Part shown: positions 54,586 to 63,058 of the stretch, in pieces
Layout of the letters: every line of letters starts with the position of its first letter
Numbering within the stretch: position 1 is the stretch's first letter
Source of the DNA: Planctomycetaceae bacterium
Lineage (GTDB): Bacteria > Planctomycetota > Planctomycetia > Pirellulales > Pirellulaceae
Assembly: GCA_007694185.1 (NCBI GenBank)
Contig: RECD01000100.1
Coordinates: forward strand, 1-64,000
Length of the DNA: 64,000 nucleotides
Direction of reading: 5' to 3'
Translations under genes and position numbers: made by a program
The notes under the pieces: generated by a model
Told to the model about the DNA's origin: nothing
Databases searched by the model: none
What the model saw: only the letters and a program-made list of their open reading frames with translations

Positions 54586-56550
54586 GTGTCACCTGAAGCC
54601 CGCAAGGCCTTTTTGTCGATCGCTTTCGTCGCGGTGCTCGGCGCCCTGGGCTGGGCGTCGTTTTTCGAATCGCTGCCACCGGCGGAGTTCAGCCTGCAGT
54701 CCGGCTCCGATGCGAAAACGCTCGATCCGGCACGGGCGACCGGCAGCGTCGAAGGTCGAATCCTGTTCGAGCTGTTCGAGGGTCTGCTACGGATGATGCC
54801 CGAGGGCGATCCGGACCCGGTTACCGGGTTGCAGGGGATGACTCCCCAACCCGGCATGGCGGAGTCGTTCGAGGTGAGCGGTGACAATAAACGCTACACC
54901 TTCCGGCTCCGAGAAGGGGTGCGTTGGAGCGATGGGACGCCGGTCACCAGCCAGGATTTCGCTTGGTCCTGGCAACGGGTGCTGCACCCGGCCACCGCTT
55001 CGGAATACGCCTTCCATCTTCATTCGGTGCCGTTCGCGCGAGCGTACAACGAGGGAACGGTCGAGATCGGGGATCGGGTCGAAGTCGAGTTGTGGGATCG
55101 GCCGGGCGATGTCCCGGGTGGGCCCGGCAGTTATCAGAATTACCCGCGGGGCACGGTCCTGTACGGAACCTTGCGAGAAATTCGTAAACCGCCCGAACCG
55201 ACGGATCGGCAGCGGAAAACCAACCCGGGAATCGAGGGGGAATGGGCCGAAGCCTTCGTCTATGTCGTCGACATCGCTCAACTCGGTGAGGACGGCCAAG
55301 TCGATTGGGACGGCGAGACGACTCGTCGATCCTTCAGCGCCGCGCTCCGGACACCGGTGGCCGATCCGGAAACCGAGCGGACGCACGGGGTGTTGGTGGC
55401 GTTTGATCAGTTAGGCGGGCTCGAAACGCCCGATGAGCGGACGTTGATCGTCAATCTGACCGACCCGATTCCCTATTTTCCCAATTTGGTCGCCTTCTAC
55501 ACGCTGTTTCCGGTCCATCGGGGCTGTGTCGAAGAACACGGCAACCCGCTTTGGACCAAGGCCGAGAACATCGTCACCAACGGTCCGTATCGCCTGCAAT
55601 TACGGCGGCTCCGAGATCGTTTGCGATTGGTGAAGAACGAAGACTACTACGACGCCGACCGGGTTGCCCTGAAGACCGTCGACTTCCTTTCGATGGAAGG
55701 CGAAAACACGGCGCTAAACATGTACGAGACCGGGCAATTGCACTGGGTGACCAATCCGCCGGAGACGTTGTTGGAGGACCTCAAGAAACGTGAGGATTTT
55801 TACAACGCGCCGCAGTTGTCCGTCTATTTTTATCGGCTCAACGTCGCCCGTCCGCCGCTGGACAACGTATTGGTCCGGCGGGCGATCGCTAAGGCGATCG
55901 ATCGGGTCGAAATCGTGGAACAGGTCACCAAAACCGGTCAGATCCCGGCCACCACAATCGTCCCGCCGGGGCTGGCCGGTTACCAAAGCGCGGACGGATT
56001 TCACCCGGATGTCACCCAGGCCCGGGCCCTGCTGGCGGAGGCGGGTTTCCCGGGTGGGCGAGGGATCCCGCGGCTCACGATCCTGTACAACACCAGCGAG
56101 GGGCACCGTTCGATCGCCGAGGTGATTCAACAACAGCTTCAAAACAACCTCAACATTTCCATCGAACTGCAGAACATGGAATGGGGCAGTTTTCTCGACA
56201 AGGTGCATCAGACCGATTACCAGATCGCGCGGGCCGGCTGGATCGCAGACTATCCCGATCCGAACACCTTTCTCGACATGTGGATGACCGGGAATCCGCA
56301 GAACAACACGAATTGGTCCAATGCCGAATATGACGAATTGGTTCGAGGGGCGGCCAGTGAAACCGATCCGGCGGCACGACTGCAGCGGTTGCGAAAGGCC
56401 GAACAGATCTGGGTGGATGAGGTCCCTGCGGTGCCGATCTACTTCTACAGTTCCGTCAATCTCGTCAAGCCGAACGTGATCGGGTTCTTCCCCTCCGCTC
56501 AAGACCTGCACCCCCTTCAGTTGTTACGCTTTCGCGACGAAGAACCGTAG
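54586..56550 (+). CDS. Oligopeptide ABC transporter substrate-binding protein (OppA-like)
   Basis: The 654-residue protein has a single N-terminal membrane segment (FLSIAFVAVLGALGWASFF) without a lipobox, then the SBP_bac_5 pattern: GSDAKTLDPARATGSVEGRILFELFEGLL, YTFRLREGVRWSDGTPVTSQDFAWSWQRVLHPATASEYAF, NGPYRL, LKTVDFLSMEGENTALNMYETGQLHWV, PLDNVLVRRAIAKAIDR, and the end IWVDEVPAVPIYFYSSVNLVKP. An insert of about 110 residues (around 160-270) is not in ordinary OppA. No permease or ATPase gene is adjacent, so it is an orphan binding protein. It starts at GTG, 75 bases after thrS. Confidence 0.88.
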   Translation: MSPEARKAFLSIAFVAVLGALGWASFFESLPPAEFSLQSGSDAKTLDPARATGSVEGRILFELFEGLLRMMPEGDPDPVTGLQGMTPQPGMAESFEVSGDNKRYTFRLREGVRWSDGTPVTSQDFAWSWQRVLHPATASEYAFHLHSVPFARAYNEGTVEIGDRVEVELWDRPGDVPGGPGSYQNYPRGTVLYGTLREIRKPPEPTDRQRKTNPGIEGEWAEAFVYVVDIAQLGEDGQVDWDGETTRRSFSAALRTPVADPETERTHGVLVAFDQLGGLETPDERTLIVNLTDPIPYFPNLVAFYTLFPVHRGCVEEHGNPLWTKAENIVTNGPYRLQLRRLRDRLRLVKNEDYYDADRVALKTVDFLSMEGENTALNMYETGQLHWVTNPPETLLEDLKKREDFYNAPQLSVYFYRLNVARPPLDNVLVRRAIAKAIDRVEIVEQVTKTGQIPATTIVPPGLAGYQSADGFHPDVTQARALLAEAGFPGGRGIPRLTILYNTSEGHRSIAEVIQQQLQNNLNISIELQNMEWGSFLDKVHQTDYQIARAGWIADYPDPNTFLDMWMTGNPQNNTNWSNAEYDELVRGAASETDPAARLQRLRKAEQIWVDEVPAVPIYFYSSVNLVKPNVIGFFPSAQDLHPLQLLRFRDEEP

Positions 56551-56847
56551 GTGACTCGGTTTCGCTGTGCCGCCTCGCTCGCCACGCCTCGACGGTTTCC
56601 TGCGAGTGGCCCCACCGACTCTCGATTGGCGGGCTGGAGCCTGTGGAGGCTACGAGGGCGGTGTCGGTGTACAGGGGCTGGAAAGACGGCTTACAATGAA
56701 GGGTCGATGTTGCCCTCGACGTCCTGCCCCCGGACGTTTCGGGCGGTCGGCGGCAGCGGCGGGCGAAAGCCCCAGGTCCGCACAGCGTATGCGGCTGTCG
56801 CCCAGTCTCTCTGTCCCCAAAAAAACTCATGCAGGAGCCTCCTCAAC

Positions 56848-58320
56848 ATGTCCACGACCCTTGCCGGACCCGCTCGGTCGATCCGCATCGAGCAGACTCA
56901 ATGCTTCATCGATGGCCGCTGGGAGGATGCCGCGAGCGGCAAGACCTTCGCCACTTACAATCCGGCCACCGAGGAGGAGATTGCACAAGTCGCGGAAGGC
57001 GACGCGGCGGACATCGATCGGGCGGCCAAGGCGGCCCGTCAAGCGTTCGACTCGGGGCCGTGGTCGCGGATGGATGCACGCGATCGTGGACGTTTGCTGT
57101 ATCGATTGGCGGATGAGATCGAGCGGCAGGCCGACGATTTGGCCGCCCTTGAAACGCTCGACAACGGCAAGCCGATCAGCGAGAGTCGTCGCGGCGATTT
57201 GCCGCTCGTCATCGATTGTCTTCGTTACTACGCCGGGTTCGCCGACAAGATTCAAGGCAGCACGATCCCGATTCGTGGCAATTTCCTTTGCTATACCCGA
57301 CGTGAACCGATCGGGGTGGCGGGCCAGATCATCCCCTGGAACTTCCCGATGCTGATGACAGCCTGGAAGTGGGGGCCGGCGTTGGCCGCGGGCTGCACGA
57401 TCGTGATGAAGCCGGCGGAACAGACGCCATTGACCTGCTTGCGGATGGCCGCCATTGCCCAGGAGGTCGGTTTTCCGGCCGGCGTCATCAACGTCGTCCC
57501 CGGCTTCGGCCCGACGGCGGGCGCCGCGACGGTCAAGCATCCCTTGATCGACAAGATCGCCTTCACCGGCGAACACACGACCGCGCAGATCATCACCCGC
57601 GATTCGGCCGCGACTTTGAAGCGGTTGACGTTCGAGTTGGGCGGAAAGAGTCCCAATGTGGTGATGGCCGACGCCGATCTGGATGCGGCGGCTCAAGGGG
57701 CCTACATCGGCTTGTACCTGAACCAGGGCCAATGTTGTTGTGCGGGCAGTCGGCTGTTCGTCGAGTCGAGCGTGCGAGATCGGTTCATGGAAAAGCTGAC
57801 CGCCTTGGCTTCGGCGCGACGGGTCGGTGATCCCTTCGACTCCGAAACGGAACAGGGGCCGCAGATCGACCAGACCCAGTTCGACAAGATCCTGTCGTAC
57901 ATCGGGAAGGGCCAGAGCGAAGGGGCCAGATTGCTGACCGGCGGTTGCCGTGTCGGTGACCGGGGTTATTTCATCGCGCCGACGATCTTCGACGAGGTCA
58001 CTGACGACATGTCGATCGCTCGGGAAGAGATCTTCGGACCTGTGTTGAGCGTGTTGACGTTCGACGACAAGGAGGAATTGATCCGTCGTGCGAACGACAC
58101 GTTCTACGGTTTGGCAGCGGCGATCTGGACACGCGACATTTCGACGGCCCATCAGTTCGCGGCTCGGGTCCGGGCCGGCACCGTGTGGGTGAATTGCTAC
58201 GACGCCTTCGACGCGGCAGCCCCCTTCGGCGGGTTCAAGATGAGTGGCCATGGTCGAGAGCTTGGTGAGGAGGGTCTGCGGGCTTATACCGAGAACAAGA
58301 CCGTCACCGTCGCGCTCTGA
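56848..58320 (+). CDS. NAD-dependent aldehyde dehydrogenase
   Basis: The 490-residue enzyme has the ALDH marks: [21 protein letters not shown] with N165, K188, [10 protein letters not shown] with E263 as the general base, NQGQCCCAG with catalytic cysteine C297, and [10 protein letters not shown] near the end. The NAD-binding loop that usually reads F-T-G-S-T-E-V-G is FTGEHTT at 239-245. It oxidises an aldehyde to an acid; the closest visible type is the betaine/retinal/ALDH2-like group, but substrate is not decided. The ATG at 56848 follows AGGAG by 10 bases, and the open frame upstream has no ALDH pattern. Confidence 0.92.
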   Translation: MSTTLAGPARSIRIEQTQCFIDGRWEDAASGKTFATYNPATEEEIAQVAEGDAADIDRAAKAARQAFDSGPWSRMDARDRGRLLYRLADEIERQADDLAALETLDNGKPISESRRGDLPLVIDCLRYYAGFADKIQGSTIPIRGNFLCYTRREPIGVAGQIIPWNFPMLMTAWKWGPALAAGCTIVMKPAEQTPLTCLRMAAIAQEVGFPAGVINVVPGFGPTAGAATVKHPLIDKIAFTGEHTTAQIITRDSAATLKRLTFELGGKSPNVVMADADLDAAAQGAYIGLYLNQGQCCCAGSRLFVESSVRDRFMEKLTALASARRVGDPFDSETEQGPQIDQTQFDKILSYIGKGQSEGARLLTGGCRVGDRGYFIAPTIFDEVTDDMSIAREEIFGPVLSVLTFDDKEELIRRANDTFYGLAAAIWTRDISTAHQFAARVRAGTVWVNCYDAFDAAAPFGGFKMSGHGRELGEEGLRAYTENKTVTVAL

Positions 58321-58361
58321 CCCCCTCCCTGCCCCGCTGGCGGCGGACCAGCCTGACCTGC

Positions 58362-58403
58362 TAATCGAGGGCCCGTAATCGCGGGCTCATAGTTGCGGGC
58401 CAA
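58362..58403 (+). repeat. Three imperfect 14-base tandem repeats
   Basis: The units TAATCGAGGGCCCG, TAATCGCGGGCTCA and TAGTTGCGGGCCAA lie head to tail, 41 bases after the ALDH stop. The outer bases GGCCCGTAA and TTGCGGGCC (58370-58401) can also pair as a nine-base stem with one G-T pair. Confidence 0.65.
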
Positions 58404-58495
58404 AAAGGGTGATCGTACCGAGGGAGTTGGCTGTGAGGCACTCCCGCGATTTTCGTTGACTGATTGTTTTCCCCGACTTTTTCTGAGAGCGGATC

Positions 58496-59860
58496 ATGAC
58501 CGAACGGCATGCAGTCGACCGTCAGCCGGCACCCGATCGGCGTGTTTTCCGAGCGATCTCACGGCGGACTTGGCTAATCGCAAACTCCACGATGGTTTGG
58601 GGAGCTACCACCGGTTCGTTGTCGTTAGCGCCTGGCGTCTTCGGACGGTCGCCTGCGGTTGGGAATGATCCTGCCGCCACGGCCGCGAGCGGCTGGTGGA
58701 CCTGGCGTGGTCCGCTGGGGAGCAACGTCGCGGCGGCGGCCGAGTTTGCGAGCGGGGCGATCTCGCCGGAGCGGATCGTTTGGCGGGCCGCGGTTCCCGG
58801 ACGGGGTCACAGTTCGCCGATCGTGACCGATGCGGCCGTTTACTTGACTACCGCAGACACCGTAGCGGGCACACAGTCGGTGCTTGCTTGGGATCGCTCC
58901 AGCGGTTCGCCGTTGTGGCACGAGGTGGTGCATCAGGGCGGCTTGCCGAAGGAAAACCATCGGAAGAATACGGAGGCGACCCCGACCGTGGCATTCGATG
59001 GTCGGCGGTTGTTGGTCGCGTTTTACAATTCCGACGCGATTTGGGTCACGGCCCACGGACTCGACGGCAAGCGGTTGTGGCAACGGTCGGTCGGTCGGTA
59101 CACGCCGACACGATACAAGTACGGCTATGCGGCCTCACCGACCATCTACGGTGACCTGGCGATCGTCAGCGGGGAGTCGGATGGCCCGGCTTTCTTGGCG
59201 GCGATTTCGGTCGAAACCGGCGAGACGGTTTGGCGGAGTGCACGGCCGGAGTTGACTAGTTTTTCGTCGCCGATCGTGGCTCGGGTTGCCGGGCGGGATC
59301 AAGTGTTGCTCAGCGGCGCGTTGAAGATCACCAGTCACGATCCGTCCACGGGTGACTTGTTGTGGGAAGCTCCCGGGCCGGCGATGGCGACCTGTGGGAC
59401 GGTCGTCTGGGACGATCGAAACGTCTTCGCCAGCGGCGGGTTTCCGCAATCCGAAACGACCTGTGTTCGGGCCGACGGTTCGGGTGAAGTCGTCTGGAAA
59501 AACAATCAGAAGTGCTATGAGCAGTCGATGCTCTGTGCCGGCGGTCACCTCTATGCGGTTACCGATCAAGGCGTTGCGTATTGTTGGCGAGCTGACGACG
59601 GGACGCTGATGTGGCGAGAACGCTTGGGCGGGAATTACAGCAGTTCGCCGATCTTGGTTGGTGACGTGATTTCCATTTTCAACGAAGCCGGTCAGGCGTT
59701 TTCCTTCAAAGCTACGCCGGATCGATACGAGCGGATCGGCGAGGGCCAATTGGGTAGCGAAGCGTTCGCCAGCCCGGCGGTCGTTGGCGACACGATGTAC
59801 ATGCGGATCGCAGAGCACGAACCGCAAGGGCGGCAAGAGTACTTGCTCGCGCTGCGTTGA
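58496..59860 (+). CDS. Exported PQQ-like beta-propeller protein
   Basis: The 454-residue protein has an N-terminus with RRTWLIANSTMVWGATTG, which looks like a weak Tat-type or signal-anchor sequence. Repeats follow: VLAWDRSSGSPLWHEV, VTAHGLDGKRLWQRS, AAISVETGETVWRS, ITSHDPSTGDLLWEA and AYCWRADDGTLMWRE, which are PQQ_2 beta-propeller blades. The opening of the domain (WWTWRGPLGSN) is the usual one of this planctomycete group. It is shorter than the propeller protein at 323 and has no EF-hand. Function is unknown; it is probably periplasmic. Confidence 0.85.
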   Translation: MTERHAVDRQPAPDRRVFRAISRRTWLIANSTMVWGATTGSLSLAPGVFGRSPAVGNDPAATAASGWWTWRGPLGSNVAAAAEFASGAISPERIVWRAAVPGRGHSSPIVTDAAVYLTTADTVAGTQSVLAWDRSSGSPLWHEVVHQGGLPKENHRKNTEATPTVAFDGRRLLVAFYNSDAIWVTAHGLDGKRLWQRSVGRYTPTRYKYGYAASPTIYGDLAIVSGESDGPAFLAAISVETGETVWRSARPELTSFSSPIVARVAGRDQVLLSGALKITSHDPSTGDLLWEAPGPAMATCGTVVWDDRNVFASGGFPQSETTCVRADGSGEVVWKNNQKCYEQSMLCAGGHLYAVTDQGVAYCWRADDGTLMWRERLGGNYSSSPILVGDVISIFNEAGQAFSFKATPDRYERIGEGQLGSEAFASPAVVGDTMYMRIAEHEPQGRQEYLLALR

Positions 59861-60007
59861 CGCGGCTGCCGAAATTTCGTTGCCCCGTCCGTCAGGCTGC
59901 ACCGGCAACTGGCGTCGAGACCTCGGCGATGTTGCTCGTCGCTTCGTTCGGTCCGCGGGAAGCCTGAACAAGGATCGGTACACCGGCGATGTGGGCGATT
60001 CGAACCG

Positions 60008-61252
60008 TTACCGCAATTGGTCGCCCCGAGCATGTTTGGCGATTGTCTCTTGGAATCGCCTTTTGCCCGCTTCGACCGTGGTTCGGATCTGTTTGGTCGC
60101 TTCCTCGCTTTCCTTGCGGAGCTGGGCGATCGTTTCCAGGGACTCGATTTGGAACTCGCTGATCGAGTCGACCAGCTTTTGGACGCTGGCCGGATCGACG
60201 GTCGAGCCGTAACCCGCCTTGAGGGCCGCCCGTTCGAGTTCCCGTCCTAAAGTGGCGACATCCTCCAATCCCTTGTTCACACCCTCCTTCATCGCCTCGG
60301 TCGCCTGGGTGATCTCGTTCAGGCCATACTGGCTGGTGTAGACGGTCCGTAGGATCGTGAAGACGTGTTCGTTGGTGGTGAAAAAGGTCACCGCACGGCG
60401 GTAGACGCGGGTTTTGACGTCGTTGGTCTGTTTCAGTTTGGCGACCAACGTTTCTCCGACGTCGTAACCGATCTTGAGATTTTCGGAAATGTCCTTCAGC
60501 AGTTGAAACGTTTCGTCTTGTTTTTCGAACTCGTGCCGGGCCTGATCTCGCCGCAGTTCGAGCTGGCTTTTGGTCGCCATGTCCTGGCCCGTGAAAGCGT
60601 CGATCGCCGATTGGGCCTCGGCGAGGGCGGTTCGGGATGCCTCCAGCACCGGTACTTGCAGGTCGTACAGTTCGCCAGCCAGGACTTCGGCTTCTTTGAG
60701 CGCGAAACGGAAGTCGATGTAGGCATCCATGATTTCCTGTTCGCGGCTGAGTGCCACCTTCGTGTCTTTGGAGACGTCGCGATACAGGCTTTCGATTTTG
60801 TCGAATCGGTCGCTGGGGGTGCCGCGACGCATCTTCATCCACAAGTTCTGCATCTTCTCCGTCATACTGAACTTGCCGTCCTCGAGCTGATTGATCAGCG
60901 TCTTGCTGTCCTCTCGGATCGAATCGAACATCTGGCTGATTTCGAGATATCGGTTGCCGACCGAAATGTTCTCGACGTTGTCCCGCACCAGTTGATTGAA
61001 GCTGCTCATGTGCTTCAGCACCTCGGCGATCGCCAGTGTCTTGCCCTCGTCCAGGTGCTTGACGTCTTCCAGCAGGTGAACCAATTCGCTTTCCTGGTTC
61101 GATTTTCCGCTCACCCCGAACCGTTCGAGCGTTGACAACGCACGATCCAGATAATGCCTCATCGTCCGCTCATGACCGGTCTGCGTCGCGGTCGCTGGAG
61201 GCTCGGATTGGGTTTGCAACGTCGGTTGGGCGGATTGGGCTTGTTGGTTCAT
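60008..61252 (-). CDS. Coiled-coil protein, possibly TelA/toxic-anion-resistance-like
   Basis: The 414-residue protein is almost entirely helical and hydrophilic. Its pattern (IREDSKTLINQLEDGKFSM, LMKMRRGTPSDRFDKIESLY, EQEIMDAYIDFRFALKEAEVLAGELYDLQ) is that of long helices. The last third (ITQATEAMKEGVNKGLEDVATLGRELERA...VDSISEFQIESLETIAQLRKESEEATKQI) resembles the C-terminal half of the TelA/KlaA family. That similarity is read by eye and is not firm. There is no signal peptide and no membrane segment. ATG 61252 is chosen because the upstream part is basic and unlike the rest. It is divergent from a small membrane protein gene. Confidence 0.55.
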   Translation of the reverse strand: MNQQAQSAQPTLQTQSEPPATATQTGHERTMRHYLDRALSTLERFGVSGKSNQESELVHLLEDVKHLDEGKTLAIAEVLKHMSSFNQLVRDNVENISVGNRYLEISQMFDSIREDSKTLINQLEDGKFSMTEKMQNLWMKMRRGTPSDRFDKIESLYRDVSKDTKVALSREQEIMDAYIDFRFALKEAEVLAGELYDLQVPVLEASRTALAEAQSAIDAFTGQDMATKSQLELRRDQARHEFEKQDETFQLLKDISENLKIGYDVGETLVAKLKQTNDVKTRVYRRAVTFFTTNEHVFTILRTVYTSQYGLNEITQATEAMKEGVNKGLEDVATLGRELERAALKAGYGSTVDPASVQKLVDSISEFQIESLETIAQLRKESEEATKQIRTTVEAGKRRFQETIAKHARGDQLR

Positions 61253-61318
61253 CACGATTCGGTTGGAATTGAGAAGGTGGAAAATGGGTCGGGGCCCGCG
61301 ACGGTCAGCCAGCCAGGA

Positions 61319-61336
61319 GGCCTTTTGCGAAAGGCC
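61319..61336. other. Perfect hairpin in the divergent region
   Basis: GGCCTTT, loop TGCG, AAAGGCC. Seven pairs with a tetraloop. It is 67 bases before the TelA-like start on the minus strand. No T-run follows in either direction. Confidence 0.6.
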
Positions 61337-61456
61337 CTTCGCTAACGGTCCTGTCAGGGAGCCAAACGGCCGACTCCCCACCGACCGTTACGTCGATGCT
61401 TTAGATTACGGGTGGCTGGGTTAACGGGCAATCGACAGCGGGAAAACATTTTGGTT

Positions 61457-61481
61457 GGCAGGTACCGGGCTTCCGGTTGCC
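61457..61481. other. Bulged hairpin in the divergent region
   Basis: GGCA, three unpaired bases, ACCGG, loop GCTT, CCGGT, TGCC. It is about 85 bases upstream of the small membrane protein gene. Confidence 0.45.
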
Positions 61482-61566
61482 ACAGGCCGCTCGACGGGGC
61501 ATCACGAACCTTAGCCAAGTTCGCTTTCGCTTTTCCATTCTCCATTACGTTCGGGTTGCTTTCGTC

Positions 61567-62052
61567 ATGGCTTCCACCAAGTCTTCGCAGGCGGTTCAGG
61601 CCGATCCGTCGGCGCCCCCCGTTTCGGCAGATCCCGCGCACCGATCGGTCGGCGTGGTTGGTGATCGCCAGCGGGCCGTCCAAGCGGCCGAGCGTTCCGT
61701 CCGTTTGCCCGGTGAAGACCTGTCGCTGAACGAGATGCTGAGGGTGATGGATGTCGCACGCGAGATGCGGCGAAACCGCGTGGTGGCGGAGGAGATGTTT
61801 CGGCGCGACGAGGTGCGGGCAGAGCTCCGAGACAAATTGATGCGATCGGCCCAGATCGCCGGTGACCAGGTGACGGTCGCGGAGATCGACGCGGCGATCG
61901 AGCAATATTTCACGAACCTGCATGCTTACGCAGACCCGCCTGGCGGGTTCCGGCGGCTTGTCGCGCACGCATGGGTTTGGCGAAATCGGATCGCCGCGGC
62001 GGGACTCGCCTTGGCGGCCACGTGGGGCGCACTCTGGATTTTGTTCTCTTAG
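61567..62052 (+). CDS. Small membrane protein (possibly DUF6384-like)
   Basis: The 161-residue protein has a polar N-terminus, then the segment LSLNEMLRVMDVAREMRRNRVVAEEMFRRDEVRAELRDKLMRSA, followed by VTVAEIDAAIEQYF, and one C-terminal membrane helix (IAAAGLALAATWGALWILF). This arrangement reminds me of the DUF6384 family in planctomycetes, which is a recollection and not a search. It is divergent from the TelA-like gene, and its stop is 11 bases before the next start, whose ribosome binding site overlaps that stop. A tail-anchored inner-membrane protein is likely. Function is unknown. Confidence 0.6.
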   Translation: MASTKSSQAVQADPSAPPVSADPAHRSVGVVGDRQRAVQAAERSVRLPGEDLSLNEMLRVMDVAREMRRNRVVAEEMFRRDEVRAELRDKLMRSAQIAGDQVTVAEIDAAIEQYFTNLHAYADPPGGFRRLVAHAWVWRNRIAAAGLALAATWGALWILFS

Positions 62053-62057
62053 GTGAG
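62051..62057 (+). promoter_or_regulatory. Ribosome binding site AGGTGAG over the upstream stop
   Basis: AGGTGAG begins inside the TAG stop of the small membrane protein gene. It is 6 bases before the TTG at 62064 and decides that start. Confidence 0.6.
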
Positions 62058-62063
62058 CGTGGC

Positions 62064-62966
62064 TTGGACCTGTATTACACCGACCACTTTGAGCTGCCGC
62101 TGCCGTCCGGGCATCGGTTTCCGATGGACAAATATCGGCGGTTGCGGCGCCACATCGCCACCAGCGATTCGCACCGGGGCGACCCCTTGCTGGTCCCACC
62201 TGCGGCCACGGATTGCCAGTTGGCGACTTGTCATCATCGGGAGTACATCGAGCGGGTGGCCGCTGGGCATTTGAGCCCTCTGGAAATCCGGCGGATCGGA
62301 TTCCCGTGGTCGCCCCAGATGGTCGAACGCTCGCGACGGAGCAGCGGAGCGACGATCGCGGCCGCACGATCGGCGCTGCGTGACGGGGTCGCGGTCAACT
62401 TGGCTGGGGGAACGCATCACGCGCAGCCCGCTTGTGGGGAGGGATATTGTGTTTTCAACGATGCGGCGGTCGCGCTGCGGGTGCTGCAGTCCGAGGGGCT
62501 GATTCGCCGCGGCTGTGTCATCGACCTGGACGTGCATCAGGGGAACGGCACGGCGGCGATTTTTGCGGACGATCCTTCGGTATTCACCTTTTCGATGCAC
62601 GGGACCAAAAATTTTCCGCTTCGCAAATTTCCCAGCGACCTGGATATCGACTTGAATGACGGCACAGAAGACGAGTTTTACTTGGCGGCACTGGATCGCG
62701 GTTTGGAGCGGGTGTTGGCCGCGGGGCCGTATGATTTAGCGATCTACCTGGCCGGCGCCGACCCGTTTGAAGGGGATCGTTTGGGTCGGTTGAACTTGAC
62801 CTTGGCAGGATTGCGGCGGAGGGATGAGCGGGTATTCCGATGGTGTGCCGCTGCCGGGCTCCCGGTCGCGGTCGCCATGGCGGGCGGCTATTGTCCTGAT
62901 GTCGACCTGATCGTGCAGATCCATGCCACGACGATCGCGATCGCGGCGGGTCAGCGAATCGGGTGA
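62064..62966 (+). CDS. Histone deacetylase-family amidohydrolase
   Basis: The 300-residue protein has the zinc-dependent deacetylase marks: GGTHHAQPACGEGYCVFND with the paired histidines 118-119, the zinc site DLDVHQGNGT with D156 and H158, and the third zinc ligand in AGADPFEGDRLG (D233). Class I HDAC, AcuC and acetylpolyamine amidohydrolase enzymes share these. It removes acetyl or similar groups from lysines, polyamines or other amines; substrate is not decided. It starts at TTG 62064, one turn of translation after the small membrane protein gene. Alternative in-frame starts upstream would overlap that gene. Confidence 0.9.
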   Translation: MDLYYTDHFELPLPSGHRFPMDKYRRLRRHIATSDSHRGDPLLVPPAATDCQLATCHHREYIERVAAGHLSPLEIRRIGFPWSPQMVERSRRSSGATIAAARSALRDGVAVNLAGGTHHAQPACGEGYCVFNDAAVALRVLQSEGLIRRGCVIDLDVHQGNGTAAIFADDPSVFTFSMHGTKNFPLRKFPSDLDIDLNDGTEDEFYLAALDRGLERVLAAGPYDLAIYLAGADPFEGDRLGRLNLTLAGLRRRDERVFRWCAAAGLPVAVAMAGGYCPDVDLIVQIHATTIAIAAGQRIG

Positions 62967-63044
62967 TCTCGCCCTAGCGGCGCTGCCACCTGGTTTTGGC
63001 CACCGGCTGATGCCGGACGAGATTTCAGTTGTGAGGATTTTCGT

Positions 63045-63051
63045 GAGGGGG
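63045..63051 (+). promoter_or_regulatory. Ribosome binding site GAGGGGG deciding a TTG start
   Basis: GAGGGGG lies 7 bases before TTG 63059. An in-frame stop at 63044-63046 excludes any earlier start. Confidence 0.65.
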
Positions 63052-63058
63052 ATTTCTG

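Larger units (their letters stand above)
61253..61566. other. Divergent region with two hairpins
   Basis: This 314-base region separates the TelA-like gene (minus) and the small membrane protein gene (plus). It contains a perfect hairpin at 61319-61336 and a longer bulged hairpin at 61457-61481. No gene is seen. Confidence 0.5.

Noticed and set aside
56827-58251. 474-residue minus-strand open frame
   Set aside because: It is antisense to the aldehyde dehydrogenase gene, with no domain.
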